Source: Xylophilus sp. (GTDB lineage Bacteria; Pseudomonadota; Gammaproteobacteria; Burkholderiales; Burkholderiaceae_C). From it: DNA of 64,000 nucleotides. Position numbers and translations under genes: made by a program. The stretch is from positions 285,494 through 349,493 of the forward strand of contig WNDY01000001.1 of the NCBI GenBank assembly GCA_009914555.1. Direction: 5' to 3'. Shown piece by piece: positions 23,907 through 35,539 of the stretch; position 1 is the stretch's first letter; each line of letters begins with the position of its first letter. Under the pieces are notes generated by a model, which saw only the letters and a list, made by a program, of their open reading frames with translations, was not told the origin of the DNA and made no database searches.

Positions 23907-24823
23907 AGACGGCCCCGATGGCCGCGGCGCCCGCTCCTGCGACCAATGTCAGCCCGCTGATTCCGACCCTGGCGGGCCGGATCCTGGAGATGGCGCGGCG
24001 CGAGGGCCTGCCGAAGGGCTACCGGCTCACCGAGCAGGCCCTGTGCGATGTCCTCGGCGTCTCCCGCTCGCCGGTCCGCAAGGCGCTGCAGTTCCTCGAA
24101 TCCACCGGTGCGGTGACCTCCAGCCCGAACCGGGGCTTCCAGCTGGCCATGGAGGCGCGCGAGCTCGCGGGCGTCGCCGTGTCCGAGGCCGTTCCGTCGC
24201 TGGAAGACCTGTACCTGCGGGTCGCCCACGACCACATCGGCGGGCTGCTGGAACAGGAGGTGACGGAGGCAGACCTGATGGCCCGCTACGGTCTGGCACG
24301 CCAGCAGGTCCAGCGCCTGCTCAACCGGATGTCGCGCGATGGGCTGGTGGACCGCAAGCCCGGCCGGGGCTGGATGTTCCGGCGACTGCTGTCGAGCGTC
24401 GAGGCGCACCGCGAAAGCTACCGCTTCCGCATGATGCTCGAGCCGGCGGCCATCCTCGAGCCCGGCTATGCCGTGGACCTGGCCGAACTCGAACGCTGCC
24501 GGCGCGAGCAGCAGGACCTGCTGGACGGCGGCATCGAACAATGCACGCCGGCGCAGCTCTTCCAGGCGGGCAGCCATTTCCACGAGACGGTGGCGGCCGG
24601 CTGCGGCAACCGTTTCGTGCTCGATGCGCTGCGCAACGTCAACCAGATGCGGCGCATCGTCGAGTACGGCACGCGGCTCGACCGCAGCCGCCTCCACCGC
24701 CAGTGCGAGGAGCATCTGCAGCTCATCGAGCTGCTGGTGCGTGGCGAACGCATGGAAGCCGCCCAGTTCATGCGCCAGCACCTCAATATGGCGCGCATCA
24801 CCAAGGTCGGGGAGAACTCGTGA
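23903..24823 (+). CDS. GntR family regulator with two winged-helix domains
   Basis: Regulator of 306 aa. A first GntR winged helix spans residues 38-80 (LCDVLGVSRSPVRKALQFLE), a second, similar one spans about 118-160 (DLMARYGLARQQVQRLLNRM, then RKPGRGWMFRR), and an FCD-like helical sensor domain follows from about 170. Normal GntR proteins carry one winged helix. It is embedded in the operon, overlapping the kinase before and the aldolase after, so it probably senses a pathway intermediate and acts at the AT-rich region 20745-20827. Confidence 0.88.
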   Translation: MKTAPMAAAPAPATNVSPLIPTLAGRILEMARREGLPKGYRLTEQALCDVLGVSRSPVRKALQFLESTGAVTSSPNRGFQLAMEARELAGVAVSEAVPSLEDLYLRVAHDHIGGLLEQEVTEADLMARYGLARQQVQRLLNRMSRDGLVDRKPGRGWMFRRLLSSVEAHRESYRFRMMLEPAAILEPGYAVDLAELERCRREQQDLLDGGIEQCTPAQLFQAGSHFHETVAAGCGNRFVLDALRNVNQMRRIVEYGTRLDRSRLHRQCEEHLQLIELLVRGERMEAAQFMRQHLNMARITKVGENS

Positions 24824-25509
24824 ACGAAACCCAAGCGCGTGACGAGATCTGCCGCGTCGGCGCCAGCCTTTTCGCGCGCGGATACGTCCATGCCACGGCG
24901 GGCAACATCAGCATCCGGCTCGCTCCGGAGGAGGGGGGCGGCTACCTCATCACGCCGACGGATGCCTGCCTGGGATTCCTCGACCCGGCCTCGCTGGCGC
25001 GCCTGGACGATCAGGGCGTGCAGATCGGCGGCGCGCGCGCCAGCAAGACGATCGCCCTGCACCGCCGCATCTACGAGGCGACGGCCGACGCGGGCCGGCC
25101 TGCGCGGTGCGTCATCCACACGCACAGCACCCATCTCGTGGCGATGACCCTGGCCGGCCAGGCGCCCGGTGTGGCCGACGGCGAGCTGCTGCCGCCGATC
25201 ACGCCCTATTTCGTGATGAAGGTGGGCCGGGTGCCGCTCGTGGCCTACCAGCGGCCCGGCGCACCTGCGGTGGCGGACGAGGTGGCGCGGCTGATCGCCG
25301 GCTACGCCCGGCGCGGCACTGTGCTGCGCGCCGTGATGCTGGACCGGCTCGGCCCCAACGTCTGGCACGGCTCCGCGGCGGAGGCGATGGCCACGCTGGA
25401 GGAACTCGAGGAGACCGCGAGGCTGTGGCAGATGACGGGCCGGACCGCCGCCCCGCTGCCGGAGGCTGCGATCGAAGAGCTGCGGCAGGCGTTCGGGGCT
25501 TCCTGGTGA
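24820..25509 (+). CDS. class II aldolase/adducin family protein (3-oxo-tetronate 4-phosphate decarboxylase-like)
   Basis: Protein of 229 aa. Phosphate-binding ATAGNIS (residues 26-32), PTDACLG, the SKTIALHRRIY segment, and metal-binding HTHSTH with His100 and His102 are present. The third metal ligand normally lies in an NHGP motif; here the aligned segment reads DRLGPNVWHG (175-184), so that His is Leu177 unless His183 substitutes. OtnC-type relatives convert 3-oxo-tetronate 4-phosphate to dihydroxyacetone phosphate and CO2. GTG start overlaps the regulator stop (GTGA), and its stop overlaps the next GTG. Confidence 0.85.
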   Translation: MNETQARDEICRVGASLFARGYVHATAGNISIRLAPEEGGGYLITPTDACLGFLDPASLARLDDQGVQIGGARASKTIALHRRIYEATADAGRPARCVIHTHSTHLVAMTLAGQAPGVADGELLPPITPYFVMKVGRVPLVAYQRPGAPAVADEVARLIAGYARRGTVLRAVMLDRLGPNVWHGSAAEAMATLEELEETARLWQMTGRTAAPLPEAAIEELRQAFGASW

Positions 25510-26381
25510 CGCAGGTGCGCCGCTTCGGTCTGGCGGCGCACCGCCTGCACCGGCAGACGGCCGACGGCGGGCTGGCCCGCTGGGCGCGCTCCTGCGAGGC
25601 GGCCATCCGTCTGCTGGGCCTCGGGATCGCGGCGGTCGGCGGCTGTGCCGACGCGCTGGAGAGGCTCGGCCTGCTGCAGGGGCACGCCGGGCTCCAGTGC
25701 CTGCCGTACGGCCGCGAAGGCGGGCTCATGCGCATGGTTTCGCGCATCGCTGGGGGCATCGACCCTTCCGAGGAACTGGCCGGCGCCGTCTATCTGATGG
25801 ATCCGCTCGACCCGTCCTCGCTGTACCCGGAAGCGCAGGCGCTCAAGCGGCAGTGCATCGTCCATGCGAAGCCGCTCCTGCTGACCGTGGCCGGGGCCAT
25901 CGAATGGATGGCCGTCGAGCAGGCGCGTGCGACGGGGGTGTCGCTGCGCTCCCAGGCGCCTGCCGGCATCCCGGCACTGCAGGACCAGTCGCTCGCGCTG
26001 ATCGCCCATGACGCGCTCAAGCCCGCGATGGTCGAGTTCGCGTCGCGGCATTTCGCGCTGCTGTCGTGCGCCCGCGAACGCGTGGCCACCGGCACCACCG
26101 GCCGCAGGCTCAACGAGATGGCCTGGGCCCGCGGCTGGCCGCACGGCCAGCCCTGGGCCCGGCCGCTGCAGAGCGGGCCGCTCGGCGGCGATGCCCAGAT
26201 CGCCGAGTTGGTGCTGACCCGCCGCTGCCAGAAGGTGCTGTTCTTCGAGGACGTCCATGTGGCCCGGCAGCACGAGGCCGACATCCAGCTGCTGGAGCGG
26301 GCCGTCTGCTCCGCCAGCCACGAAACCGCCTGCTTCAATACCCCGGCCATGGCGTATGCCTGGGCGCAGACCTGGAGCTGA
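25506..26381 (+). CDS. two-domain methylglyoxal synthase (degenerate N-domain plus catalytic C-domain)
   Basis: Protein of 291 aa, about twice the length of E. coli MgsA (152 aa). The C-terminal half (about 160-291) carries the MgsA motifs: AHDALK with His168, Asp169 and Lys172; ATGTTG at 194-199; SGPLGGD at 223-229 with the catalytic Asp229; FF at 246-247; and HEAD at 256-259. The N-terminal half follows the same fold pattern (GLAAHRLHRQ, PYGREGGLM, YLMDPLDPSSLYPEAQALKR) but lacks these catalytic residues. MgsA turns dihydroxyacetone phosphate into methylglyoxal and phosphate, and the upstream enzymes are predicted to make that substrate. GTG start overlaps the aldolase stop. Confidence 0.82.
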   Translation: MTQVRRFGLAAHRLHRQTADGGLARWARSCEAAIRLLGLGIAAVGGCADALERLGLLQGHAGLQCLPYGREGGLMRMVSRIAGGIDPSEELAGAVYLMDPLDPSSLYPEAQALKRQCIVHAKPLLLTVAGAIEWMAVEQARATGVSLRSQAPAGIPALQDQSLALIAHDALKPAMVEFASRHFALLSCARERVATGTTGRRLNEMAWARGWPHGQPWARPLQSGPLGGDAQIAELVLTRRCQKVLFFEDVHVARQHEADIQLLERAVCSASHETACFNTPAMAYAWAQTWS

Positions 26382-26402
26382 GGGCGCCGTGCGGTGCCCC
26401 GC

Positions 26403-27473
26403 TCACATCACCAGGCAGACCGGGCTGCCGCAGCGGATGCTCTGCGTGGCCTGCCCGAGCCGGCCCGTGCTGCGGTCGACGGGGAAGACTTCGATGGTGT
26501 CGCTGTCCTCGTTGAGCACGAACATGCATCGGCCGTCCAGGCCCAGGGCGAAGAACCTCGGCGTCCGGCCCCGCGACGGCGTCGTTTCCCGAAAACGCAG
26601 ACGGCCCGTGGCGGCATCGACATCGAACAGCGCGATGCTGTCGGCCCCGCGGTTCGACACGTAGAGGCTGCGCCCGTCCTTGGATATTTCTATCTCGGAC
26701 GCCGTGTTGTTGCCGGTGAACGTGTCGTCGAGCGTCGGCAGGATCTGCAGGGGCGCCAGCGCACCGCTGTCGCGATGGAAACGGTACGCGGTCACGGTCG
26801 AGTCCAGTTCGTTGGCGACGTAGGCGAACGGCGCGGAGGGATGGAAGGCGATGTGCCGCGGCCCGGCCCCGGCCCGCGTGCCGACCCCTGGCGGCGCGGC
26901 GGGCGCCAGCGTCCCGCCGTCGAAGCGAAAGACGAACACCCGGTCCAGCCCCTTGTCGGGAACCGCCACATACCGGCCGCTGGGGTCGAACGGGTTGAAA
27001 TGCGGCTTGGCGAAGGGCTGTTCCCTGCGGTGCGGGCCGGGCTCGCCGGCCATCGCGACGCGCTGGGACACGGGGCCCAGCCGGCCGTCGTCGTGCACCG
27101 GCATGACCAGCAGCGAGCCGCCGCCGTCCGTGCCCAGGTGGTCCGACACCAGCAGCCACCGTCCCGTCGGGTCCAGCGCCAGATGCACCGGGTTGCGCCC
27201 GCCGCAGACCTGCCGCTGCATGAACTCCAGCGTCCCGTCCACCGGCGATACCGCGAAGACGCTGACCTCGTTGCCGTCGCCGTGCACGGCATAAAGGCGC
27301 CGCTTGGGCGCATCGAGCGCGAGGAAGGAGGGGTTGGCCAGGCCGCCCACCAGCTGCACCCGGTCCAGCGCACCGGTTTCTTCGTCCACCGCGTAGACGC
27401 TGATGCCTTCACCGCGGGCTTGGCGCTCGCGTGTGGTGCGGGAGCCGACATAGGCATGTTTCGACGCGGTCAT
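26403..27473 (-). CDS. lactonase family beta-propeller protein (6-phosphogluconolactonase YbhE/Pgl type)
   Basis: Seven-bladed beta-propeller of 356 aa with repeated blade motifs such as GLANPSFLALDAPKRRLYAV, RNPVHLALDPTGRWLLVSDH and FNPFDPSGRYVAVPDKG, and the closing GSPVCLVM. Family members hydrolyse sugar lactones. No signal peptide, so cytoplasmic. Convergent with the catabolic operon, 21 bases between stops; it may open a sugar-acid lactone for the same pathway. The ATG at 27473 fits; a longer reading adds 26 residues not like the family. Confidence 0.88.
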   Translation of the reverse strand: MTASKHAYVGSRTTRERQARGEGISVYAVDEETGALDRVQLVGGLANPSFLALDAPKRRLYAVHGDGNEVSVFAVSPVDGTLEFMQRQVCGGRNPVHLALDPTGRWLLVSDHLGTDGGGSLLVMPVHDDGRLGPVSQRVAMAGEPGPHRREQPFAKPHFNPFDPSGRYVAVPDKGLDRVFVFRFDGGTLAPAAPPGVGTRAGAGPRHIAFHPSAPFAYVANELDSTVTAYRFHRDSGALAPLQILPTLDDTFTGNNTASEIEISKDGRSLYVSNRGADSIALFDVDAATGRLRFRETTPSRGRTPRFFALGLDGRCMFVLNEDSDTIEVFPVDRSTGRLGQATQSIRCGSPVCLVM

Positions 27474-27599
27474 GGAGGGTCCTTCATGCGGGAGAGACGG
27501 AACAGGCGCGGCAGAGGCGCAGCGATCCGCGTTTGTACCCGAGTTCGGCACCGCCCCGGTCGGGCCGGCGCCCGGCTGGAACGCGTGAGCCGCCGGCGG

Positions 27600-29132
27600 T
27601 CAGTGCTGCGCCATGCGCCGGTACTGGATCGCTTCGGCAACGTGCGCCTGCAGCGTGGCCTCGCTCGCGGCAAGGTCGGCGACGGTTCGCGCCACCTTGA
27701 GCACCCGGTGCGTGCTGCGCGCCGACCAGCCCAGCCGCGCCGCAGCGGTCTGCAGGAACTGCGCGGCTGCCGCATCCAGCAGCACGCAGCGATCGATCGC
27801 CTGCCCCTGCAGGGCATGGTTGGGCTGGCCCTGGCGGGCCAGCGCGCGGCCGCGCGCCGCCACGACGCGCGCGCGGACCGCCGCGCTGCCTTCGCCCGGC
27901 GGCGCCTGCAGCAGCTCCTGCTGCGGCAGTGCCGGCACGTCCACATGCAGATCGATCCGTTCGAGCAGCGGGCCGCTGAGCTTGCCCTGGTAGCGGGCCA
28001 CCTGGTCGGGCGTGCAGCGGCAGGCGCGCTGGGAACTGCCGAGAAAGCCGCAGGGGCAGGGGTTCATCGCGGCGATCAGCTGGAAGCGCGCGGGGAATTC
28101 GGCACGCTGCGCGGCCCGTGCGATGGTGATCTGGCCGGTCTCCAGCGGCTCGCGCAGCGATTCGAGGGCCTGGCGCGGGAACTCCGGGAGTTCGTCCAGG
28201 AAAAGGACCCCATGGTGGGCCAGCGAAATCTCCCCGGGCCGCGGCGGTGAGCCGCCGCCTACCAGCGCGACGGCGCTGGCCGTGTGGTGCGGGCTGCGCG
28301 TAGGCCGCTGGCCCCAACGGTCGAGCGCGAAGCCGCCGCCGAGGCTGGCGACGGCCGCGGTTTGCAGCGCCTCGTCCACCGTCAGCGGCGGCAGCAGTCC
28401 GGCGAAGCGCTGGGCCAGCATGCTCTTGCCAGAGCCCGGCGGGCCGCTCAGAAGAAGCGCATGGCCGCCGGCCGCGGCGATCTCCAGCGCCCGCTTGGCA
28501 CCGGCCTGTCCCTTGACGTCGGCCAGGTCGGCATAGCGCCCTTCGGCCAGCGCGGCCCGGGCGCGCACGGCGGTCCAGCCATCGCCATCCTCGTCTTCTG
28601 CCGCAGGGGTTCCCGGCGGCGCGAAGCGGCGCACCACGTCGAGCAGGTGGCGGGCCCGGTAGACGGTGGCATCGGGCACCAGCGCAGCCTCCTCGGCGCT
28701 GCCGGGCGGCAGCACCAGCGCATGGCCCGCACCGGCATGGCGCTGCGCCAGGCTGGCGGCGAGCGCGCCGCGCACCGGCCGCAGTTCGCCCGACAGCGAG
28801 AGTTCGCCGGCGAACTCGTGGCCCGCCAGGCGGCTGCCGTCGATCTGGCCGCTGGCCGCCAGGATGCCCAGCGCAATCGGCAGGTCGAAGCGGCCCGAGT
28901 CCTTGGGCAGGTCGGCCGGCGCGAGGTTGACCGTGATGCGCTTGTTGTGCGGGAACTCCAGCCCCGTGTTCTGCAGCGCAGAGCGCACCCGTTCGCGCGC
29001 CTCCTTCACCTCTACGTCGGCCAGCCCCACGAGGGTGAAGCTCGGCAGGCCGTTGGCCAGATGCACCTCGACGGTGACCGCGGGCGCCTGCAGCCCCAGG
29101 AGGGCGCGGCTTTGCACCAAAGACAGACTCAT
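27600..29132 (-). CDS. comM: YifB/ComM family Mg-chelatase-like AAA ATPase
   Basis: Hexameric helicase of 510 aa that promotes branch migration during natural transformation in Vibrio and Haemophilus and is broadly conserved. N-terminal Lon-like domain (LPSFTLVGLADVEVKEARER), Walker A GPPGSGKSM near residue 218, Walker B GVLFLDELPEF, the cysteine motif NPCPCGFLG and a C-terminal HTH-like domain are intact. Start chosen at MSLSLVQSRAL, the family N-terminus. Monocistronic. Confidence 0.95.
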   Translation of the reverse strand: MSLSLVQSRALLGLQAPAVTVEVHLANGLPSFTLVGLADVEVKEARERVRSALQNTGLEFPHNKRITVNLAPADLPKDSGRFDLPIALGILAASGQIDGSRLAGHEFAGELSLSGELRPVRGALAASLAQRHAGAGHALVLPPGSAEEAALVPDATVYRARHLLDVVRRFAPPGTPAAEDEDGDGWTAVRARAALAEGRYADLADVKGQAGAKRALEIAAAGGHALLLSGPPGSGKSMLAQRFAGLLPPLTVDEALQTAAVASLGGGFALDRWGQRPTRSPHHTASAVALVGGGSPPRPGEISLAHHGVLFLDELPEFPRQALESLREPLETGQITIARAAQRAEFPARFQLIAAMNPCPCGFLGSSQRACRCTPDQVARYQGKLSGPLLERIDLHVDVPALPQQELLQAPPGEGSAAVRARVVAARGRALARQGQPNHALQGQAIDRCVLLDAAAAQFLQTAAARLGWSARSTHRVLKVARTVADLAASEATLQAHVAEAIQYRRMAQH

Positions 29133-29151
29133 TCCCTTCTTTCTCCCCAAT

Positions 29152-29166
29152 GCAGTGCGTTCGTGC
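29152..29166. promoter_or_regulatory. NtrC-like site, distal
   Basis: GCAGTGCGTTCGTGC compared with the NtrC consensus GCACYNNNNTRGTGC differs at one base of the left arm and at the R position. It lies 43 bases centre to centre upstream of the better site at 29195, close to four helical turns. Confidence 0.45.
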
Positions 29167-29194
29167 GGTGCGCGCGTCCCGGGCGGCCCGGCGT

Positions 29195-29209
29195 GCACCG
29201 TCGTCGTGC
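29195..29209. promoter_or_regulatory. NtrC-like site, proximal
   Basis: GCACCGTCGTCGTGC matches GCACYNNNNTRGTGC at all defined positions but the R, with both GCAC/GTGC arms perfect. Centre is about 89 bases before the start site expected from the sigma-54 promoter at 29264. Confidence 0.6.
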
Positions 29210-29263
29210 GGACGGGCCGGCGCATGTGGCATGGCGATCATCGCGCCGGAGCGTGGCGGCCGA

Positions 29264-29280
29264 TTGGCACGCTCCATGCT
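29264..29280 (+). promoter_or_regulatory. sigma-54 (RpoN) promoter of porin-glnK-amtB
   Basis: TTGGCACGCTCCATGCT matches the -24/-12 consensus: TTGGCACG, GG to GC separated by exactly ten bases, ATGCT in place of TTGCT. The expected start site near 29291 gives a leader of about 47 bases before the porin ATG. Nitrogen control of glnK-amtB by NtrC and sigma-54 is well established. Confidence 0.75.
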
Positions 29281-29337
29281 AACCCGCTGTGTACTTCCTG
29301 AAACGTCCCCAGCGAGCAACTTAGTAGGAGCGCACGA

Positions 29338-30472
<1,135 letters not shown>

Positions 30473-30512
30473 CGCGAGCGGGACGACCCCAAGAATCCAA
30501 AGAGAAACCGAC

Positions 30513-31874
30513 ATGAAGAAACTGTTTGCTTCCCTGATCCTGGGCATGGTTCTGCTGGCGGGAGGGACCGCCGCCCTGGCCCAGGCCGCCGCCGAGCCTG
30601 CTGCCAGCGCGCCGGCAGTGGCTCCCGCCGCGGCCCCGGCTGCCGCGCCCGCGCCCAAGCTCGATTCCGGCGACACGTCGTGGATGCTGACTTCCACGCT
30701 GCTCGTGATCCTGATGACCATTCCGGGCCTCGCGCTGTTCTACGGCGGCCTGGGCCGCTCGAAGAACATGCTGTCCGTGCTGGTGCAGGTGTTCGTCGTC
30801 TTCTCGCTGATCTCGGTGCTGTGGGCTCTGTACGGCTACACGCTGGCGTTCGGCGGCGAAGGCACCTTCTTCGGCGGCTTCGACAAGCTGTTCCTCAAGG
30901 GCATCGCCCCCGCCACGCTCTCCGGCGCGCTGCCGACGATCCCCGAGTACGTCTTCGTGGCGTTCCAGGGCACGTTCGCGGCCATCACCGTGGCGCTGAT
31001 CGTGGGCTCCTTCGCAGAGCGTGCTCGGTTCGGCGCGGTGCTGCTGTTCGGTGCCCTGTGGTTCACCTTCAGCTACCTGCCGCTGGCCCACATGGTCTGG
31101 GGCGGCGGCCTGCTGGGCAAGGAGGGGGCGCTGGACTTCGCCGGCGGCACCGTGGTCCACATCAACGCCGGTATCGCCGGCCTGGTGGGCGCCTATGTGG
31201 TCGGCAAGCGCATCGGCTTCGGCAAGGAAGCGCTGGCTCCGCACTCCCTGACCCTGACCCTGGTCGGCGCCTCGCTGCTGTGGGTGGGCTGGTTCGGCTT
31301 CAATGCCGGCTCCGCGGGCGCGGCCAACGGCATCGCGGGCCTGGCCTTCATCAACACCGTGCTCGCCACCGCCGCGGCCACCCTGGCCTGGATCGGCGCC
31401 GAGTCGGTGCACAAGGGCAAGGCCTCAGCGCTGGGTGCCGCCTCCGGCGCCGTCGCCGGGCTCGTGGCCATCACGCCGGCCGCCGGTTTCGTCGGGCCGG
31501 TGGGCTCCATCGTGCTCGGCCTGATCGCCGGCGTGGCGGGACTCTGGGGCGTCACCGGCCTCAAGAAGCTGCTCGGCGCGGACGACTCTTTCGACGTGTT
31601 CGGCGTGCACGGCGTCTGTGGCATCGTCGGCGCCATCCTGACCGCCGTGTTCGCGGCCCCCGGCTTCGGCGGCACGCAGGCGGCGGACTATGCGATCGGC
31701 CACCAGCTCTGGGTGCAGGTCAAGAGCGTGATCGTCACCATCGTGTGGTCGGGCGTCGTGGCTTTCATCGCCTACAAGATCGCCGATCTGGTGCTGGGCC
31801 TGCGGGTGACCGAGGAAGCCGAGCGCGAGGGTCTGGACATCACCTCCCACGGCGAAACCGCCTACAACCGGTGA
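30513..31874 (+). CDS. amtB: ammonium transporter
   Basis: Inner-membrane ammonium channel of 453 aa. A cleavable signal peptide (to ALAQA near residue 24) and an Ala/Pro-rich linker (25-48) precede eleven transmembrane helices. The twin pore histidines are His216 (GGTVVHINAG) and His366 (FGVHGVCG); the phenylalanine gate lies in FVAFQGTFA. The C-terminal tail ends DITSHGETAYNR, which interacts with GlnK in homologues. It ends the operon; an intrinsic terminator follows. Confidence 0.96.
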   Translation: MKKLFASLILGMVLLAGGTAALAQAAAEPAASAPAVAPAAAPAAAPAPKLDSGDTSWMLTSTLLVILMTIPGLALFYGGLGRSKNMLSVLVQVFVVFSLISVLWALYGYTLAFGGEGTFFGGFDKLFLKGIAPATLSGALPTIPEYVFVAFQGTFAAITVALIVGSFAERARFGAVLLFGALWFTFSYLPLAHMVWGGGLLGKEGALDFAGGTVVHINAGIAGLVGAYVVGKRIGFGKEALAPHSLTLTLVGASLLWVGWFGFNAGSAGAANGIAGLAFINTVLATAAATLAWIGAESVHKGKASALGAASGAVAGLVAITPAAGFVGPVGSIVLGLIAGVAGLWGVTGLKKLLGADDSFDVFGVHGVCGIVGAILTAVFAAPGFGGTQAADYAIGHQLWVQVKSVIVTIVWSGVVAFIAYKIADLVLGLRVTEEAEREGLDITSHGETAYNR

Positions 31875-31950
31875 GGTGAAAAGGTTTGGCATCGACGGCG
31901 GCATCCTGTCGCCGGAGAAGCCAAGTCAGCGAGAGTCTCTTCTGGATGTT

Positions 31951-31977
31951 GGGCCCGCTCCGGCGGGCCCTTTTTTC
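31951..31977 (+). terminator. intrinsic terminator after amtB
   Basis: GGGCCCGC (31951-31958) pairs perfectly with GCGGGCCC (31963-31970) around a TCCG tetraloop and is followed by six T. It is the clearest Rho-independent terminator in the window. Confidence 0.93.
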
Positions 31978-32029
31978 CTTGTCGCCGGGCCGCTACAAGA
32001 TTGAATATGTGATTTTCTTCGTTGGTCGT

Positions 32030-32044
32030 GTTTCAGGCTGAAAC
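32030..32044. promoter_or_regulatory. palindromic operator candidate before the TonB receptor
   Basis: GTTTCAGGCTGAAAC is a perfect 6-bp inverted repeat around GGC, 83 bases before the receptor ATG in an otherwise AT-richer stretch. Such sites are typical of dimeric repressors or activators; which one is unknown. Confidence 0.5.
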
Positions 32045-32126
32045 CTAGACTGCGCCTACCGCGTCGGAGAGGGAGGCCGCCGAGCCGGGCCGGCGCGGGT
32101 TCATCCCCGTCACGGAGCACACGACC

Positions 32127-34514
<2,388 letters not shown>

Positions 34515-34518
34515 TACA

Positions 34519-34563
34519 AAGCGCCAGTCAGCGCTTGTCAGGCGGAATGGTCATATACCCCGG
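34519..34563. repeat. ATACCCC/hairpin intergenic element, copy 5
   Basis: Hairpin AAGCGC 34519-34524 with GCGCTT 34531-34536, immediately after the receptor stop, then ATATACCCCGG at 34553-34563. A left motif is not clear. The region may also serve as the receptor gene's terminator. Confidence 0.5.
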
Positions 34564-34591
34564 AAAGCGAGGTTTGCGACACAATCGTTCC

Positions 34592-35539
34592 ATGCCTGCC
34601 GACACCGCTCCCACCACGCTGCTGTCCGACTGGGCGCCTCTGGCCGCCGGGGCGTGCGCCCTCGGCGAATCGCCGTGCTGGCATGCCGGGGAACGACGCC
34701 TCTACTGGGTCGACATCGCCGGCCGGCGCCTGCTGCGCGCCGATGCGCGCGGCGAAGGCGCCGAGGCCTGGAGCCTGCCGTCCGAGCCCGGCTGTATCGC
34801 GCCGGCCCACGGCGGCGGCCTGGTGATCGCGCTGCGCAGCGGCATCTTCCGTGCGCGCGTCTGGGGCGGCGCGCTCGACTCCATCGCGGTGCTTCCCTGC
34901 GACCCGGCCACCACGCGCGCCAACGATGGCAAGTGCGATGCGCACGGCCGCTTCTGGGTCGGCACCGTCTACGAGCCCAAGGACGCGCCGCGCGCCGCGC
35001 TCTACAGCATCGACGCCCGCGGCAGCGGCCCGGCTGCGGTGCGCGAGCAGGTCGGCGGCGCGCTGACGGCCAACAGCCTCGCCTGGTCGCCCGACGGCCG
35101 CACGCTCTACTGGGCCGACACGCCGAGCCATGCGATCCATGCCTGGGACTTCGACGCGGAGACCGCCGCGCTGTCGAACCGCCGGCTCTTGCGGGCTTTC
35201 GACCCGAAGCCCGCGGGCTGGCAGGCGGGCGACCCGGGCTATGGCGGCCGCCCCGATGGCGCGGCCGTCGACGCCGAGGGCCATCTCTGGGTCGCGATGT
35301 TCGAGGGTGCGCGCGTGCTGCGGCTGTCGCCCGACGGCGCCGTGGCCGCCGAGTACCCGCTGCCGGTGCGCTGCCCGACGATGCCGGCCTTCGGCGGCGC
35401 GGACGGCCGCACGCTCTTCGTCACTTCGGCCGCCCACGGCCGCAGCGCGCAGGAACTGGCCGCGCTCCCCCTGTCGGGCCGCGTGCTGTCGCTGCGTGTG
35501 GACGTGCCCGGGCTGCCGGTGAACCTCTTCCGCGGTTGA
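34592..35539 (+). CDS. SMP-30/gluconolactonase family protein
   Basis: Six-bladed beta-propeller lactonase of 315 aa. Landmarks: GESPCWHAGERRLYWVDI with the metal-binding Glu, RANDGKCDAHGRFWVGT, TANSLAWSPDGRTLYWADT and GRPDGAAVDAEGHLWVAMF, which together supply the Glu/Asn/Asp metal site. It hydrolyses aldonolactones such as glucono- or arabinonolactone; cytoplasmic, with no signal peptide. Lies 77 bases after the TonB receptor gene. The ATG at 34592 is chosen because the frame upstream runs into the receptor gene. Confidence 0.9.
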   Translation: MPADTAPTTLLSDWAPLAAGACALGESPCWHAGERRLYWVDIAGRRLLRADARGEGAEAWSLPSEPGCIAPAHGGGLVIALRSGIFRARVWGGALDSIAVLPCDPATTRANDGKCDAHGRFWVGTVYEPKDAPRAALYSIDARGSGPAAVREQVGGALTANSLAWSPDGRTLYWADTPSHAIHAWDFDAETAALSNRRLLRAFDPKPAGWQAGDPGYGGRPDGAAVDAEGHLWVAMFEGARVLRLSPDGAVAAEYPLPVRCPTMPAFGGADGRTLFVTSAAHGRSAQELAALPLSGRVLSLRVDVPGLPVNLFRG

